A model generated the notes under the pieces. That model ran no database searches. It was not told the DNA's origin and saw only the letters and a list, made by a program, of their open reading frames with translations. Both the position numbers and the translations under genes were made by a program. Source: Moringa oleifera (Eukaryota > Streptophyta > Magnoliopsida > Brassicales > Moringaceae). Taken from it: a DNA stretch of 64,000 nucleotides. Every line of letters begins with the position of its first letter. Positions within the stretch are counted from its first letter, which is position 1. Below are positions 11,301 to 23,689 of this stretch, one piece after another. Location: NCBI GenBank assembly GCA_021397835.1, contig JAJFZO010000080.1, positions 372,001-436,000 on the forward strand, given 5' to 3'.

Positions 11301-13065
11301 TTTTTTTATTTATTATAAAATGAAAATCCTTTCAAATTGAATTTTTTATAAATCACATTTATGCTATTAGTACCTTCTTTTATTTATTGATCATTTAATG
11401 AATTTGTTTTATGGTTTGGATTTACTTTTATTAATTGCATGTCTCTTGTGCTTATATTGTATTTGGCAAAGACTGTTATAATATTTACATTGCCCTTGAA
11501 AAAATGCTACACTGTGAATTTGTTGATAAATTCAGGTTGTACTTGTTATCTGCATGGGTAAGACACATAGTGACTTGTTGTTATCCCCTGGTAGACAATT
11601 TATTTTACCTTTGTCTTGTAGTTAATCCCTGGTAGATGTATGATTTGACTAAAAGGACAACAATTTCAAAGCAGCCTGATCTTTGGTGGTGAAGCATCTA
11701 AATAGTATTTTTGTCAAAATTGATGGTCTTGGACTTTATTTTATCTAAGGAATCTTTTTTTTTTTTATGAATAATAGATTCCTTGTTTTGCTAAATGTAA
11801 CACTAGAAATGCAATTCAAGGAAAAGAGTTGACGTATGTTCGATCAAAAAATTTGGTTCTTTACAAGAAGTTGATGATTCTTCTTGTTGTCAGTGAGGAA
11901 GGACCATGTTAGGGTTTTATGGACTTGGATTCCTGATACTTTGGATATATGAATCCATGTGCATGTGGCTTGAGTAATCTGTGGGTCAAATCTTCTGTTC
12001 TTTATGATAAGCCTGATGCTTTGTTGTTTGATAGGACTACACCGTCGCTTCTAGTATTACTGCTCTTGTTCTCATTACTTGTTTTTAATTTTGAGTAATT
12101 GGTTTGAAGTGAAATATTCTGAGATGCAAATGATATGAGTAGGATATGACGATCATGATTATCTAACTGGGTATGATTAAAATAATTTTCTTGCAAAAAC
12201 AAAGAATTTGCTACAGTTAAATCAAAAGAAAATTTTTAAAAAAATCTAGAGGTTGTTGTGGCTACTTAGTGAACCTGTAGCTTGCTATCTATTTTTTATA
12301 TTCTTGATTAGCCTTATTCACCATAGCTAATTTGGAGTTTATAACTGTATGAACTTAGAAAAGGATACTATGGTTTCTTGGCTAAATAGAGACAATACCA
12401 AATTGTTTTTGTGCTACATTTAGGATCTAAATATATTTCCTTTTCTAGTTCCTCACCATCTTATGTCTAGTATTTTAGCCATTTATTTGGTACCAAAACA
12501 AGATTAGTTTTCAGGATGCCTTTCAAGGAATAAATTGGTGCCTTAATTCTGAACATAGTTGGTGTAAGGAAGACTCCTTGTATATAAAATTTAAAGTAAT
12601 TTAATTATATTAATAAACTTTAGCAATTGTAAAACCAAAAATGAAGTTACTGAAGAGTCAAATATTCTAAGCACATGGTCATTTGGAACAATCCCAATTT
12701 GCTATCTAACAGTGTTTTCAAGAGTGGGGATGCTGCAGAAAAGGATAGTGAGGAGTATAGAGGAATTAAGATATTGTTGAATTGGAAATTGTGGGGGAGG
12801 AGATCAAAAGAGAGACCACTGAATGGTAAAGTTTTGAAGTGAATTGGCATCTCTCATGTTCCATAGAAATTACTTCTTGGATTTCACTTGGTTCTAATTT
12901 AGTGTCCCACCTGGTTCTAACTTTGTGCCTTCCATCTAATTGACAATTTTCAAATATCTCATGCTAGATCCATATATATTTTGTCCAAAATTTCACATGC
13001 TCTCATACATTGAGGTAGACCCCAGCATCAAAGGTAGTTGATAGCAAATAAAGTTTGCTTGGTGT
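11300..13065. other. Intergenic DNA
   Basis: No gene is evident. The minus-strand frame 12,647-12,850 and plus-strand frame 11,435-11,635 have no recognisable motif and match the AT background. Confidence 0.45.
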
Positions 13066-13275
13066 TTGATTGTTCCTTTTTGCCTTGTTATGAAGACTTC
13101 ATCATGTGCATTATTTGTTGAAAATTTCGCTAAAAAAAATTGTGTAAAAAATTTGGAAACTCCTGCTACTGGTATTTTCAGGAACTATAAGGGCTCTAAA
13201 CTCATTGTTGATTTGCAAGTTATGACTGTTCCTTGGATTGGTGGAGCCTGGGCTATATGTTCTGAGGAATGGTAA
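13066..13275 (+). CDS. Unrecognised 69-codon open frame
   Basis: The frame contains ENFAKKNCVKNLETPATG, FRNYKGSKLIVDL and a Trp/Gly-rich end (TVPWIGGAWAICSEEW) before TAA. The richer-than-background codon choice and clustered Gly/Trp suggest former coding sequence, possibly part of the same gene as the scrap at 11.0 kb, but I cannot assign a family and there is no proof of expression. Confidence 0.25.
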   Translation: MIVPFCLVMKTSSCALFVENFAKKNCVKNLETPATGIFRNYKGSKLIVDLQVMTVPWIGGAWAICSEEW

Positions 13276-13379
13276 TCATTAGTTATTATTTTAGTCATTA
13301 TTTTGTTTAAGTTTTGGTTTTTCTTTCTTTTCTACATGTTCTTGTTTTTGTTATTGTATATTAAGAGTAATGAGAAAAA

Positions 13380-13555
13380 GTTACTGTTTAAAGAATACTT
13401 TACAATTGTTAAATAACAGACTGCAATCTGTCATGCAATCTTGCAGAAATAAGTTAAAGGGTATTGCACATGAAAATGATAACATTAGTTTGAGCTACGC
13501 CGAACAGAACAGTTGGTTTGTAGATGGAGGGCATTTATGTCATTAAGAATTATAT
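13380..13555 (+). repeat. NAC 3' flank, copy 2
   Basis: Second copy of the segment at 4,790-4,975, in direct orientation and about 8.6 kb away. There is no NAC coding sequence directly upstream of this copy, so either the duplicated gene was lost or only the flank was duplicated. Confidence 0.65.
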
Positions 13556-13654
13556 TTTTATGAAAAATGAGATTTCGAGAGAGAGGTAACTCTAAGGGTT
13601 AGATTGGCCAGTTCAGAAATGACAAGCGTATTTATTCACCAATCTAAGTTTATA

Positions 13655-14045
13655 ATCTAATGTACACCTTACTCAAGATCAATTCATGCATATTGTTTTT
13701 GCACATTAAAAATTCAAACTTTCTGATAATTTTACCAAATTAATGACATATAGATCTAAGATTTCAAAACCTTTGTTTTTTTTTTTTAGGGGGGGTAGAA
13801 ATGATTCATTACCTAACATAAATTAATAATACCAAATTAATGACACATGGATCTAAGATTTTAACTAACCAAAGTTACATCACAAGCCAAAGCAATGCAA
13901 TTACTGACTTTTGAAAAGATTAAATATGATTAATTTAAGGTATTAAAATTATGACTAATGATTAATAGCATGTTAATCAACCTCAATTAGAGAATCAAAA
14001 TCAAGGGCAAAGGCGAAATTGAAGAGCGAACGATAGGGTGTTTGA
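13655..14045 (+). repeat. Segmental duplicate A, copy 1
   Basis: This block recurs in direct orientation at about 25,262-25,785. Shared runs include CTAATGTACACC, TTCATGCATATT, AAATTAATGACA, ATCTAAGATTTC, GACTTTTG-AAAGATTAAA and AAAGGCGAAATTGAAGAG, in the same order. Within this copy the phrase ACCAAATTAATGACA...GGATCTAAGATT occurs twice (about 13,735 and 13,830), and the material lying between in the 25-kb copy is missing. That fits a deletion or rearrangement at short repeats. There is no coding content. Confidence 0.8.
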
Positions 14046-14308
14046 TTTTAACCAACCAAATTACCTCATATGAGATAGCACGTCGTCGGTTCTTCATTTT
14101 CTACATTCTTTTCGTAGCCAGAGCGAGGAAGCAAAAGATAGCAAACCAACGGTCAAATTGTAATTGTAATTAAAATTGAAACATTAGGACATTATATTTA
14201 TTGCATTGGTTCTAACATGACGTGTGCGCAAAGAACCTCTCTGGTAGCACTCCCTTGAGATTTTTGAAAATTTAAACGTAGCATCCCAGCATCTTAACGG
14301 CTACCTTT

Positions 14309-15215
14309 CTCCCTTTGGGTCGAGTATTGGAAAGCTTGTTGGGCATTGGTTTCTCACCGTTCAGGCCCGAATTGTGCCTGCATGGTTTTCCAGTTTAGTC
14401 TCTTTCCCTTTGGGTTGGGTATTGGAAAGATTTTTGGGTTGAGTTCTTCCCCATCAGGCCGAATCCAAGCCTGCATTCTTTTTCAGTTCAGCCTCTCTCC
14501 CTTTAGGTGAAGTAATAGTGAAAAGATTTGTAAGCTTTGATTTCTCTTCCTTTAGGCCTAATCCGACCCAATCTGAGCCTGCATGATTTTTCAGTTCAGC
14601 CTTTCTCCCTTTGATTAAGTAGTGGAAAGATTTTTGGGCTTTAATTTCTTTTCCTTTAGGCCCAATCTGGGTCTGCATGGTTTTCCAATTCAACCTCTCT
14701 CCCTTTGGGCCAGGTACTAAAAAGATTTTGGGTTTTGGCCCAATCTGGGCTTGAATGGTTTTCCAATTCAACCCTTATCTGTTTAGGTCAGGTATTAAAA
14801 AGATTTTTGAGTTTTGGTTTCTCTCCCTTCAGGCTCAATCCCAGGATGCATGGTTTTCCAATTCAATTGTATTGTTTCATCAACAAAACCCATATTATTG
14901 ATCCAATCCATTTAATTATTGGTGGATTTGGGCTTTGATTTCTCTTCATCTAGGCCTAATTCGGGTCTGCATGGTTGTCCAATTCAACATCTCCCCTTTT
15001 AGGTTGGGTACTGAAAAGATTTTTGGGCTTTGGCCTAATTCAAGCCTACATGGTTTTCCAATTCAACCTCTCTCTCTTTGGGTCGAGTACTGAAAAGATT
15101 TTTGAGTTTTGATTTCTCCCCCTCCCGGTCCAATTACGGCCACATGGTTTTTCAATTCAATTGTATTATTTCATCAACAAAACCCATTTTATTGATCGAA
15201 TCGATTTAATTATAA
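14309..15215 (+). repeat. ~95-bp minisatellite, about nine units
   Basis: A diverged tandem array. Each unit carries, in order, TCTCTCCCTTTGGGT, a GGAAAGATTTTTGGG block, TTGATTTCTC, an AGGCCCAATC block and GCATGGTTTTCCAATTC. Unit length varies from about 65 to 150 bp. Two units (near 14.87 and 15.16 kb) carry the same extra ~55-bp tail (TTTCATCAACAAAACCCAT, then TTGATC), indicating amplification of a multi-unit block. The minus-strand frame 14,454-14,771, with its repeated GPK and KGRE phrases, is a translation of this repeat and not a gene. Confidence 0.9.
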
Positions 15216-15239
15216 ATGGCTTTGAGGTTGAATGAGTTA

Positions 15240-18200
15240 ACAAATAAAAGATGTATTGCTATTAAATAAATGACCATGCATACACTAATGATAAACGTTA
15301 TATATTCTAATTAATTGTAAAATTTAATTTTGATCATGATTGTTCAAATTTTCTGTTGAAACCATATTGTTATTCTAAATTCAAAATGAATTTTTACTAG
15401 TGAGAAATGCTTAGTAATACATAATCAAAACAAAGTTACTAAAATACCAATAAAATCAAAAAATAAATAATTTTCAAAATAAAATAAAATAATTAAAATA
15501 AAATATGAAAATAAAAAATTTAACAAAATCAAGTGAATAATTATGAAAAAAAAGACAATAGTTAAAAAAAAAAAAACTCTTCATAGGGTAAGAAAATAAA
15601 TTTTGTAAGAAAAAATAGTAAAAAATAAGTTAAATTAAAACATAAAAATAAAAAATGCATATTAGATAAATAATAAAGCATAATAAAACTCAAAGAAAAT
15701 AAAAAATAATTGAAAACAAAATAAAAAAACACAAAAGATTAAAAAACTATTTGAAGGAAAATCAATGAAATAAAAATGAATATAATCAAATGTAATAAAA
15801 TACAAAAAATTCAAAGAAAATTATAAAATAATTAAAAAATGCAGAAGATTATAAAAATTAAAAACAAAAAAGAAAAAAATGATTTAAGACTAATTTAAAA
15901 TAATTTAAGAATAAAAAAGAAAATACAAAAGAATACATAACACAAAAAAGGAACAAAAATCAAAAAAGTTAAAAAATTTTAAGAAAGTAAAATAAAAATC
16001 TAAAAACCAAATAAACTTTTAAAAATCCAAGGAAAATAAAAGTTCTAAATGAAAATAATTGAAAAATATCAAAAATATCAAAAAATAAAAAAATAAAATA
16101 ATATTTTTAAAAGAAACTCAATAACTAAATAAGGAAAGTCAGGAAAAAATCTAACAAGATCAAGGCATCACATATAATAATAATAATAATAAAGATTTGC
16201 AAAGCAAGAAAATAGATTTTATTAAAAACTTAGTAAAAAATAAAATAAAATATATCAAAAAAATAATAAAAAAGAAAATAAAAGAATTTAAAATAATATA
16301 ATATAATATAATATAAACCAAAAAAATTAAAGAAATTAGAAAAATAGAAAAACTTAAAAACTTTTAAAGAATGAGAAATAATAATGTGAAATAATTTAAA
16401 ACATTTTTTATTTGTATTGATCTTTCAAAAAATATAATGAATCAAAAATTAAAAAATTAAAGATTATTATAAAAATATAAAAGTATTTAAAATAAATGAA
16501 TAAAAGTATGTAAAAGTAAACTAAAATTTTAAAAAAATAAATAAAAATAAAAAATAACAAAAAGCCAAACACCAAATAAACCAACAAAATTGCAACCACT
16601 GGTGAAGTTTATTATTTATTATTTTGCCAAATTAAAATAGTTAAAGATGATAATAACAAAAATTATCTGTCTTCAAAATTTATATTTTTAATGGAGAAAT
16701 TAAGGAAAGGTAGGATCACTTCAAGTAGATCTATAATTTAAAATGACACTTTTTTTTTTGAAGTTAAGAGAGAGATGAGAAAAAATAATATAAAATTAGT
16801 TTTTCAATAATTGTAAAAATATTATAAAAAATTTGTTTATAAAATTCAAAAAAATATAGAATTAAAAAATTAAAAAATTCAAAAAAACAAAATACAAAAA
16901 AGAAAAGACTGAAAATTTCTAAAAAACCTAATAAAGCAAAAAAAAAATTGACAAATAAAATTACTAAAAGAAAATAAGTGAAAAAGACTAAAACTGCACA
17001 ACAAAATCAAATAACAAAAAAATTGTTTTGATTTGGAATGATCTTTTAAAGAAAAATGTAATGCAAATACAATAAATCAAATAACAAAAAAAAATTAAAT
17101 GATTAAATAAATAAAAAACAAAATAATGAAATACTTAAAAATAAAAATGAGAGAAAATAATATAAAATAATTTAAAACAATTTTGATTTGGAATGATCTT
17201 TTAAAGAAAAATGTAATACAAACATAATAAATCAAACATTAAAAAATTAGAAATAGAATACAAATATAAAAATAAAATAAAATAAAATAAAATAAATAAA
17301 AATATGTAAAAAAATAAAGTTAAATTAAAAAAGTAAATAGAAAATAAACAGTCACAAAAAGTAAAATCCAATAAACTAATAAAATTGCAACAACTTGATG
17401 AGATCTAATACTTATTATTTTATTAAATTAAAAAAGTAAAAATGATAAAAATTTTAAAAAAAATTAAAATTAAAATGTAAAAAATTGAAAATAAAAAAAT
17501 CTTCGAAAACTAAATAAACTAAAAAAAATCCAAAAACATAATTCACTAAAAGAAAATAAGTGAAAAAATTAAAAATATATAACAAAATAAAAAATTTTAA
17601 AAATCCAAAATAACTAAAAGTAAATAAGAAAAATATAAAAAAAATTCAACCAAATCAATACCATATATATATAAGCAATAGTAAAGAAACAAAACTCTTG
17701 GCAAAGTAAGAAAATAGAATTTATTGGAAAGAGTATTAAAAAATATGTCAAAAAAATCATGAAAAGTAAAGAAATCATTTAAAATGTTATAAAATCCAAA
17801 AATTCAGAGAAGTTAAATAAAGTAATTAGAAAAGAAAAAACATAGATTAGAAAACATAAAATATGAGAAATGAAAAAAATAATTTAAAATAATTTAAAAA
17901 AATTCATGAATAAAATATTTAAGAAAATTTTAATTTGTATTGATCTTTTAAAAAATATAATAAAAATACAATAGATCAAACAATAAAAAATAAAAAATAC
18001 AATAAAACATAAGAAGTATCTAAAATAAATAAACAAAAATATATATAATTAAAATAAAATAAAAAAATTAGAAAAGTAACAAAAAGCTAAAAACCAAATA
18101 AACTAACAAAATTATAACCATTTTGTGAGGTTTAATATTTTTTATTTTATTTTTACTAAAAGAAAATAAGTAAAAAAACTAAAAATAACCAAAAAATAAA

Positions 18201-19000
18201 CATATATACAAATATTTTTTAAGTAATTAAAAGTAAATGAAAAATAAAAGAAAATCCAATAAAAAATAAGACAATACATATGAAAAAAAAAAAGCAATAG
18301 TAAAGAAATAAAGTTCGTAAACTCACATTCAAAAATAAAAAAATAATGAAAATAAAAAAGAAACAAAAAAATCATTAAAACTAATGTAATAGAGAAAATA
18401 AGAAAAAATAAAATAAAATAAAAAATATGTAAATCAAAAATAATAATATCAAAAAAATAATTTTTATGAAAAAAAAAACATGAGGATTTTCTAAGACAAA
18501 CCACGTATCCTAGTACTACTCTGGAGTTTTAATGGGATTTGATTAGTGTTGAAATGATGGCATCTAAAAATTAAAAAAATATTAAATAAAAAATAAAAAT
18601 TATTAAAAACATAATTAAAATAACATAAAATAAAAAATCATCAAAAGATAAAAAATAATAATAAAAAAATTAAATTAAAGTAATAAAATTTAAAAATATT
18701 TATTATTAAAAAAAGATATAACACCGAGATTTTCAAGAAAGGACCATTCACCTGACTACTACTTCAACTAAATTCGCTTAACTTTGGTATTAGTATTAGT
18801 ACAAGCAACCCAAAACAATCCAAAAAAATGTGAAAAATAAAAATTAAAAATTAAAAAAATCATTAAAATAACATAATGACAAAAAATGTAAAAAAAATAA
18901 AAACTAAATAACACGAAAGATTATCCAATCCTAGAAAAAAAGGAACTAACTAACAATAATATTATGCCCAAAAGCACATATATCTTGCTTACTTAGAAAA
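15240..19000 (+). repeat. A-biased degenerate repeat array, left field
   Basis: The plus strand is overwhelmingly A with some T and very little G or C. It looks like low-complexity DNA but has a hidden unit built from four landmarks that keep their order: C (GCAAGAAAATAGATTTT, near 15.59, 16.20, 17.70 kb), A (TTTGTATTGATCTTTT, near 16.41, 17.03, 17.18, 17.93 kb), B (CAAATAAACTAACAAAAT, near 16.57, 17.37, 18.09 kb) and D (ACTAAAAGAAAATAAGTG, near 16.96, 17.54, 18.15 kb). The A to B spacing stays at about 160-190 bp, and repeat length is roughly 600-800 bp. The Phe/Ile/Tyr-rich minus-strand frames here are translations of A-rich DNA. Confidence 0.8.
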
Positions 19001-19419
19001 CTATGGTTTCATAAGATAATGCCACAGCAGCTAGTAGGATCAGTGAAGCCAGCAATGATACACTAGCTACACGGTTTTCCTGATTATGTTACCTTCATCA
19101 CAGCATAAAAGCAAGGAATTTAAGAACAAAGAAACAAACAACATCAATTTGGTCATGGACATAATTTTGCTACACTTATTTGTAAGAAACCGCACACATG
19201 CGTGCACTCAGGCACACAGACAAAAAAAAAAAAAATCTCCTATGGCCATGTAAATAATTAAGCTAACAAGTAATCAAATGACCTTTTAACCTTTGAAACA
19301 GCATCTATACAACTGTGTTTTATTTCGCAACTCCAGAGCACAAGGAAATACCATTGCAATTTTTGAAGGTTATCTTTGAGTATCCAAAATCACATATCTG
19401 CTACCATCTAGCAAGGTAT

Positions 19420-19640
19420 AAAGATTTTCCATTTTCATGTAGACTGTATCTAGTTAAACATCAACTTCCCATAGGTTTAACAAGCAATATATGCACACCA
19501 CTCAAATAACCCACCATACCGTTAGTCTAAGTGCGGAAGTATTTCTTAGGAGTTGAGATAGAGCGAGAAGAGAAAGCATACTAATGCAACGATAACAAAA
19601 GTTGATACTGTGATAATGGCGAATTACCTTATGAATCAAC
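19420..19640 (+). repeat. Direct duplicate B, copy 1
   Basis: About 220 bp, matched by 20,620-20,830 with roughly three quarters of positions shared by eye and small indels. It is non-coding as far as I can see. Confidence 0.6.
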
Positions 19641-20619
19641 TTACTATAAAGAATCAAGAGGATGGCAAGGATCCAAACTATGATAATGGAGCCAATTATC
19701 CATTTGTTTTTGTTCATCCTTCTTCACATGGCTATGTTGATTTTCTTGCTTTTGCTAATATTTTCATCTATCTCATGAAGCTGCATAGTAAAGTAATAAT
19801 ATCTAAATATTGAAACTTGACCTCTAATTATAATAACTACATTGTATCAACTATGAGTGATGAGGATAAGGCACAAACATAAAAGCCTTCATTATATCCA
19901 AGTGAAAAGAAAATTTTGATCAAAGAATAGAGTAATATACGGTGAGAAAGATGTAAAAGAAGATCACTTCTCTACCTTCCTCACTCTTTCATCCTATCAA
20001 ATTATTCTCTTTCTCATGAATCACGGTTCATGAGAAAGATAATCAAACTTTCATTATTGATTATTCTAATATTAAACAAAACCGAAATATGAATGTTCAT
20101 TAAAATCTGGGCATCCAAATGCTATATCATGGAAGAGGAAAAGAAAAAGAGAAGACAAAAGAAAGAAAGAAATTATAAGAACACATATCAACAAAAATTA
20201 AAAATTAAAAATTAGAGAAGATCAAATTTCAATGTTTTAGCAATGACAAGAGGCTAAAAACTCTAACATTAGCAACAAAACGATGATGTATTAAGATTTT
20301 AAACACTAGAAATTGAAAGAAGAATCTCCTTCCAATAAGCTTAAATAAGGTGATGAAATTAAACTAACTTTTAAGTATAGTTGTCTCAGGTACCATGCAT
20401 GGACACACTAAAAGCATTGAGATGAGAAACATACCCATCGTGAAATGATCTGGACCAATTCATTTCTAGATTTTTGCTTGAGCAAGACCAAGAAAGATGC
20501 AAGAGCTTTCTACATAAAGCAAGGAATACTTATTGTATCATTTATGAACAAATCTAAATGTGTAAAGCAATAAGAAGTAGTAAAAGTAGTTGGTTCTAAG
20601 CTACTCACTGATAATGGAA

Positions 20620-20830
20620 GAATTAAGAAAATTCCATTTTTATGCAGATTGTGTATAGCTAAAAATCAAGTTCCATCAGATTTTAAGTAACATAAGAACA
20701 CTACTCAAATTACCCATTATATCACTAGTCTAAGACTGGGAGCTAACATAAAGCTATAGTATGGTTGAGAAAGCACACCATGCAGTGATAATATAAGTTG
20801 ATATTGCATAGCTAGCAATCGATTCAAGAA
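20620..20830 (+). repeat. Direct duplicate B, copy 2
   Basis: Partner of 19,420-19,640, about 1.2 kb downstream in the same orientation. Confidence 0.6.
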
Positions 20831-21199
20831 ACAACAAACATGCCCAAGATGAAGTAATAAAACATCAGATGATAACAAGCTCATGAATAATCAAAATATT
20901 CATAAAATAATTACCATCGTGCAAGATCCTTCCTTGATCATTGTCTCTATTCTACATCATAGAAGTAAACCTCAAAAGGTAAGATAAGAATCTAAGACTT
21001 GTTTTAATAGATAAGGAAATTCATGGAATACCAACATTTTCGAACAATCATGATCTCAACAACACAAAAACTAGCATGATCTTCTAATTTTTTATATTTA
21101 TTAGTCAGTCTACCCTCTACCTAGATAATTGTTTTGAATAAAAAAAAAGAGCCCAATTCATGAGAAAATAGAAAAAAAGAAACTTAGCATTTTGAAATC

Positions 21200-21690
21200 A
21201 GACCTGCCAGATGAACATTTGGATCCCACCCCTCAAGGAAAAGAGTTCTTCTTCCCTACTTGTCGACGTCGATAATGGAAATAATGGTTGCGAGGCATTA
21301 ACAATACCAGTAATCAAAGAGGACATGAGGGAAATGTGTTCCCGAACCCCATGGTCTTGAACAGAACCGGAGCATAAAAGATGAAGAGGTTCATGCCTTT
21401 GAGCTGCTGGAAGAAGGGGATAAAGAAGGCGCAAGTGAGCTGCAGCCTGTATTTCCTCTTAAACAAATTTAACCATGGATGCTTGACCTCCTTCGAAGCT
21501 TCACTGGCAACGACCAAGTCGTTGAACTCCTCGTCGACATTGGGAATGCCACGAATTTTGATGAGTAGCTGGCCTCGTCGTTATGGCCATGTTCGATCAA
21601 TGAGTTTATGTCTCAGAGAGATCGAAGGCGTCGATGATGATGGTAAGAGCGAGGATGAAGGCACCTCTAAAATTTTCAGTTATGCAATTT
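21200..21690 (-). pseudogene. STP-type sugar/H+ symporter fragment
   Basis: Read on the minus strand, the fragment gives FILALTIIDAF (a membrane segment ending in a decayed version of the family's DTPNSLIERG loop), then [73 protein letters not shown] and finally GGIQMFIWQ before a GT that could be an old donor. This order matches the central loop and the following helices of plant monosaccharide transporters (major facilitator superfamily, plasma membrane, hexose uptake). The pieces are spread over different frames with at least two shifts and a stop, and both ends of the ~520-residue protein are missing. It sits as an isolated GC-richer island between the two A-biased fields. Confidence 0.88.
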
Positions 21691-21719
21691 ACAGTATAAG
21701 CATCCAACGGTCACATTAG

Positions 21720-22020
21720 CGTTCCAAGTTTGAATTTTGAAAAGCAACATAACTAGATTCGTCCAGCCTTTTCCATAAACTTTTTGTCTATGAAGCAGAG
21801 GTCCAAAAACTCTGTTCATTGAGTGATAATTTATGCCAAACTGGTCAGGATCTAATGACTTAAAGAAAGATGACCATGGATAATAATGAATCTGCCTGAA
21901 CTTTATACACAGTGAATAGCCCTATTCCTATAATTACGAACCAGTTGAGAGTTAAAACCGTGTTGCTTTCATCAATTCTGGAACTGAAGCTTGCAATTTC
22001 ACTATCTACAGAGCAAAGAT
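21720..22020. other. Flank of sugar-transporter scrap
   Basis: Ordinary AT-rich DNA with no feature that I can identify. Confidence 0.4.
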
Positions 22021-23470
22021 AGAGAACGTTAAAAAATTTAAAAAATATTTAATTTTATAAAAAATATTTAAAATTAAAAAATTAAAAAATATTTTAAAAT
22101 TAAAAAATTTCACACAAAAATTGAAGATTGTAGTATAAATAAAAATCATAAAGTTGCAAGTATATTTAAAAATATTTTGATTTGTGTTGGTGTTTTAAAA
22201 TAATAAAAATATAATAAATCAAAAATTTTTTAAATAAAATTTAAAAAACTTAATACAATGGACAAATTTTAAAGAAAAATATGAAAACAATATCAAAAAA
22301 TAAATTAAATTAAATTAGAAAAATAAAATAAAACTCATAACAACACAAAAAAAGCTAAAAAAATTTATAAAAAACAAAATTAAGACAATACATATAAAAT
22401 AAAAAAGATAATAATAAAGAAATAAAACTCTTTACAAAGCAAAAAAGAAAATAGATTTTGTTGTAAAAAAAGTAAAAAATATAATATAATAGAAAAATAA
22501 AAGAAAAGAAAAAATATAAAAAATTCATGTAAATGAAAAAGAAAAAATCAAAGAAAATAAATTAAAACCTAAAAAATTTGAAACTAAAATATAATTGGAA
22601 AAAACAAAAATTTTAGAAATTTTAAAAATGAAAATGACAAAAATAATTTAAAATAATTCAAAATAACATAACATTCTATTAAAATTTAAAAAATAATTTT
22701 AATTTGCATTGATCTTTTGAAAAAATGTGCAATAAAACACAATAAATAAAATTTTAAAAAATATAAATATAATAAAATGCAAAAGTATTTAAAATAAATT
22801 TATATAAAAATAAAATAAAATTCAAAAATTAAATAAAAATAAGTAGTAATACAAAGCTAAAAACCAAATAAACTAACAAAATTGCAACTACTTCATGAGA
22901 TTTAATATTTTTAATTTTATTGAATTAAATATAAAAATATAAAAATTTATTTAAAATCAAATAAACTAAATTAAAATATTGTAAAATATAATAAAAATAA
23001 AAATTTATAAAATTATTTAATCATAAAAAATTAAAAATAAATAATAATAATAATAAATATTGAATAAAATAAAATAAAATAACTGAAAACCAAATAAACT
23101 AAAAATATCCAAGAAAGAAGTTACTAAAAGAAAATAAGTGAAATAAACCAAAAACTCCCAGAAATAAACAAATAAATGCAAGAAGAAATTATAAAATAAA
23201 TAGAAAATATGTAAAAAAAAATTCAATCAAAGCAAGAAAATAGATTTTGTTAGAAAAAATAGTAGAAAATAAAATGAAATATTAAATTAAAATAGAGATA
23301 TGTCAAGTAAAATTATTTAAAAAATTTATTAGCATATAAATAGAGAAAAATAAAATGTAAAAAATCCAAAAATTCAAAGAAAATAAATAAAGAAAAAAAT
23401 ACACAAAAGACAAAAAAAACTTTAAACATGAAAAATAAGAAAAAATAATATAAAATAATTTACAATTCAA
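22020..23470 (+). repeat. A-biased degenerate repeat array, right field
   Basis: Same family as 15.2-19.0 kb and the same strand bias. Landmark A occurs near 22.18 and 22.70 kb, B near 22.86 kb, D near 23.12 kb and C near 22.44 and 23.23 kb. The order C-A-B-D-C is preserved over about 0.8 kb, which gives the clearest view of one unit. Confidence 0.78.
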
Positions 23471-23689
23471 AACTCTTGATATCCAAACTCTACTTTCATT
23501 GGAATTTAAAAATCAGATGCATCGATGTTAGTTACAACCTGCATATTTTCTATCACTCTAAGAAAAGGAGCAAAAAAAAGGGTTTGATAATGAAAAATTG
23601 GATTTTTTAGAAACTTAATGAACTTGCCTCAGTTATATTTGAAGTCTTCTCGAACTGCCACTAGAGTACTCTTTCCTTGAGCAGCACCT

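Larger units (their letters stand above)
19000..21195. other. Non-coding DNA with a direct duplication
   Basis: This is less A-biased than its flanks. A segment at about 19,420-19,640 is repeated at about 20,620-20,830. Shared blocks include TTTCCATTTTCATGTAGA versus TTCCATTTTTATGCAGA, CACTCAAATAACCC versus TACTCAAATTACCC, CTAGTCTAAG and GAGAAAGCA. I see no recognisable gene; the short frames here (19,315-19,509 and 19,610-19,813) lack family motifs. Confidence 0.5.

Noticed and set aside
14454..14771. 105-codon frame with repeated GPK/KGRE phrases
   Set aside because: The protein repeats only mirror the ~95-bp DNA minisatellite.
16408..18504. Minus-strand frames rich in Phe, Ile, Tyr resembling membrane proteins (also 23,017-23,226)
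   Set aside because: They are translations of A-biased repeat DNA; no conserved motif, no start context, and they overlap the repeat landmarks.
21381..21719. 112-codon plus-strand frame
   Set aside because: Antisense to the STP transporter fragment, whose conserved order of motifs is on the minus strand.
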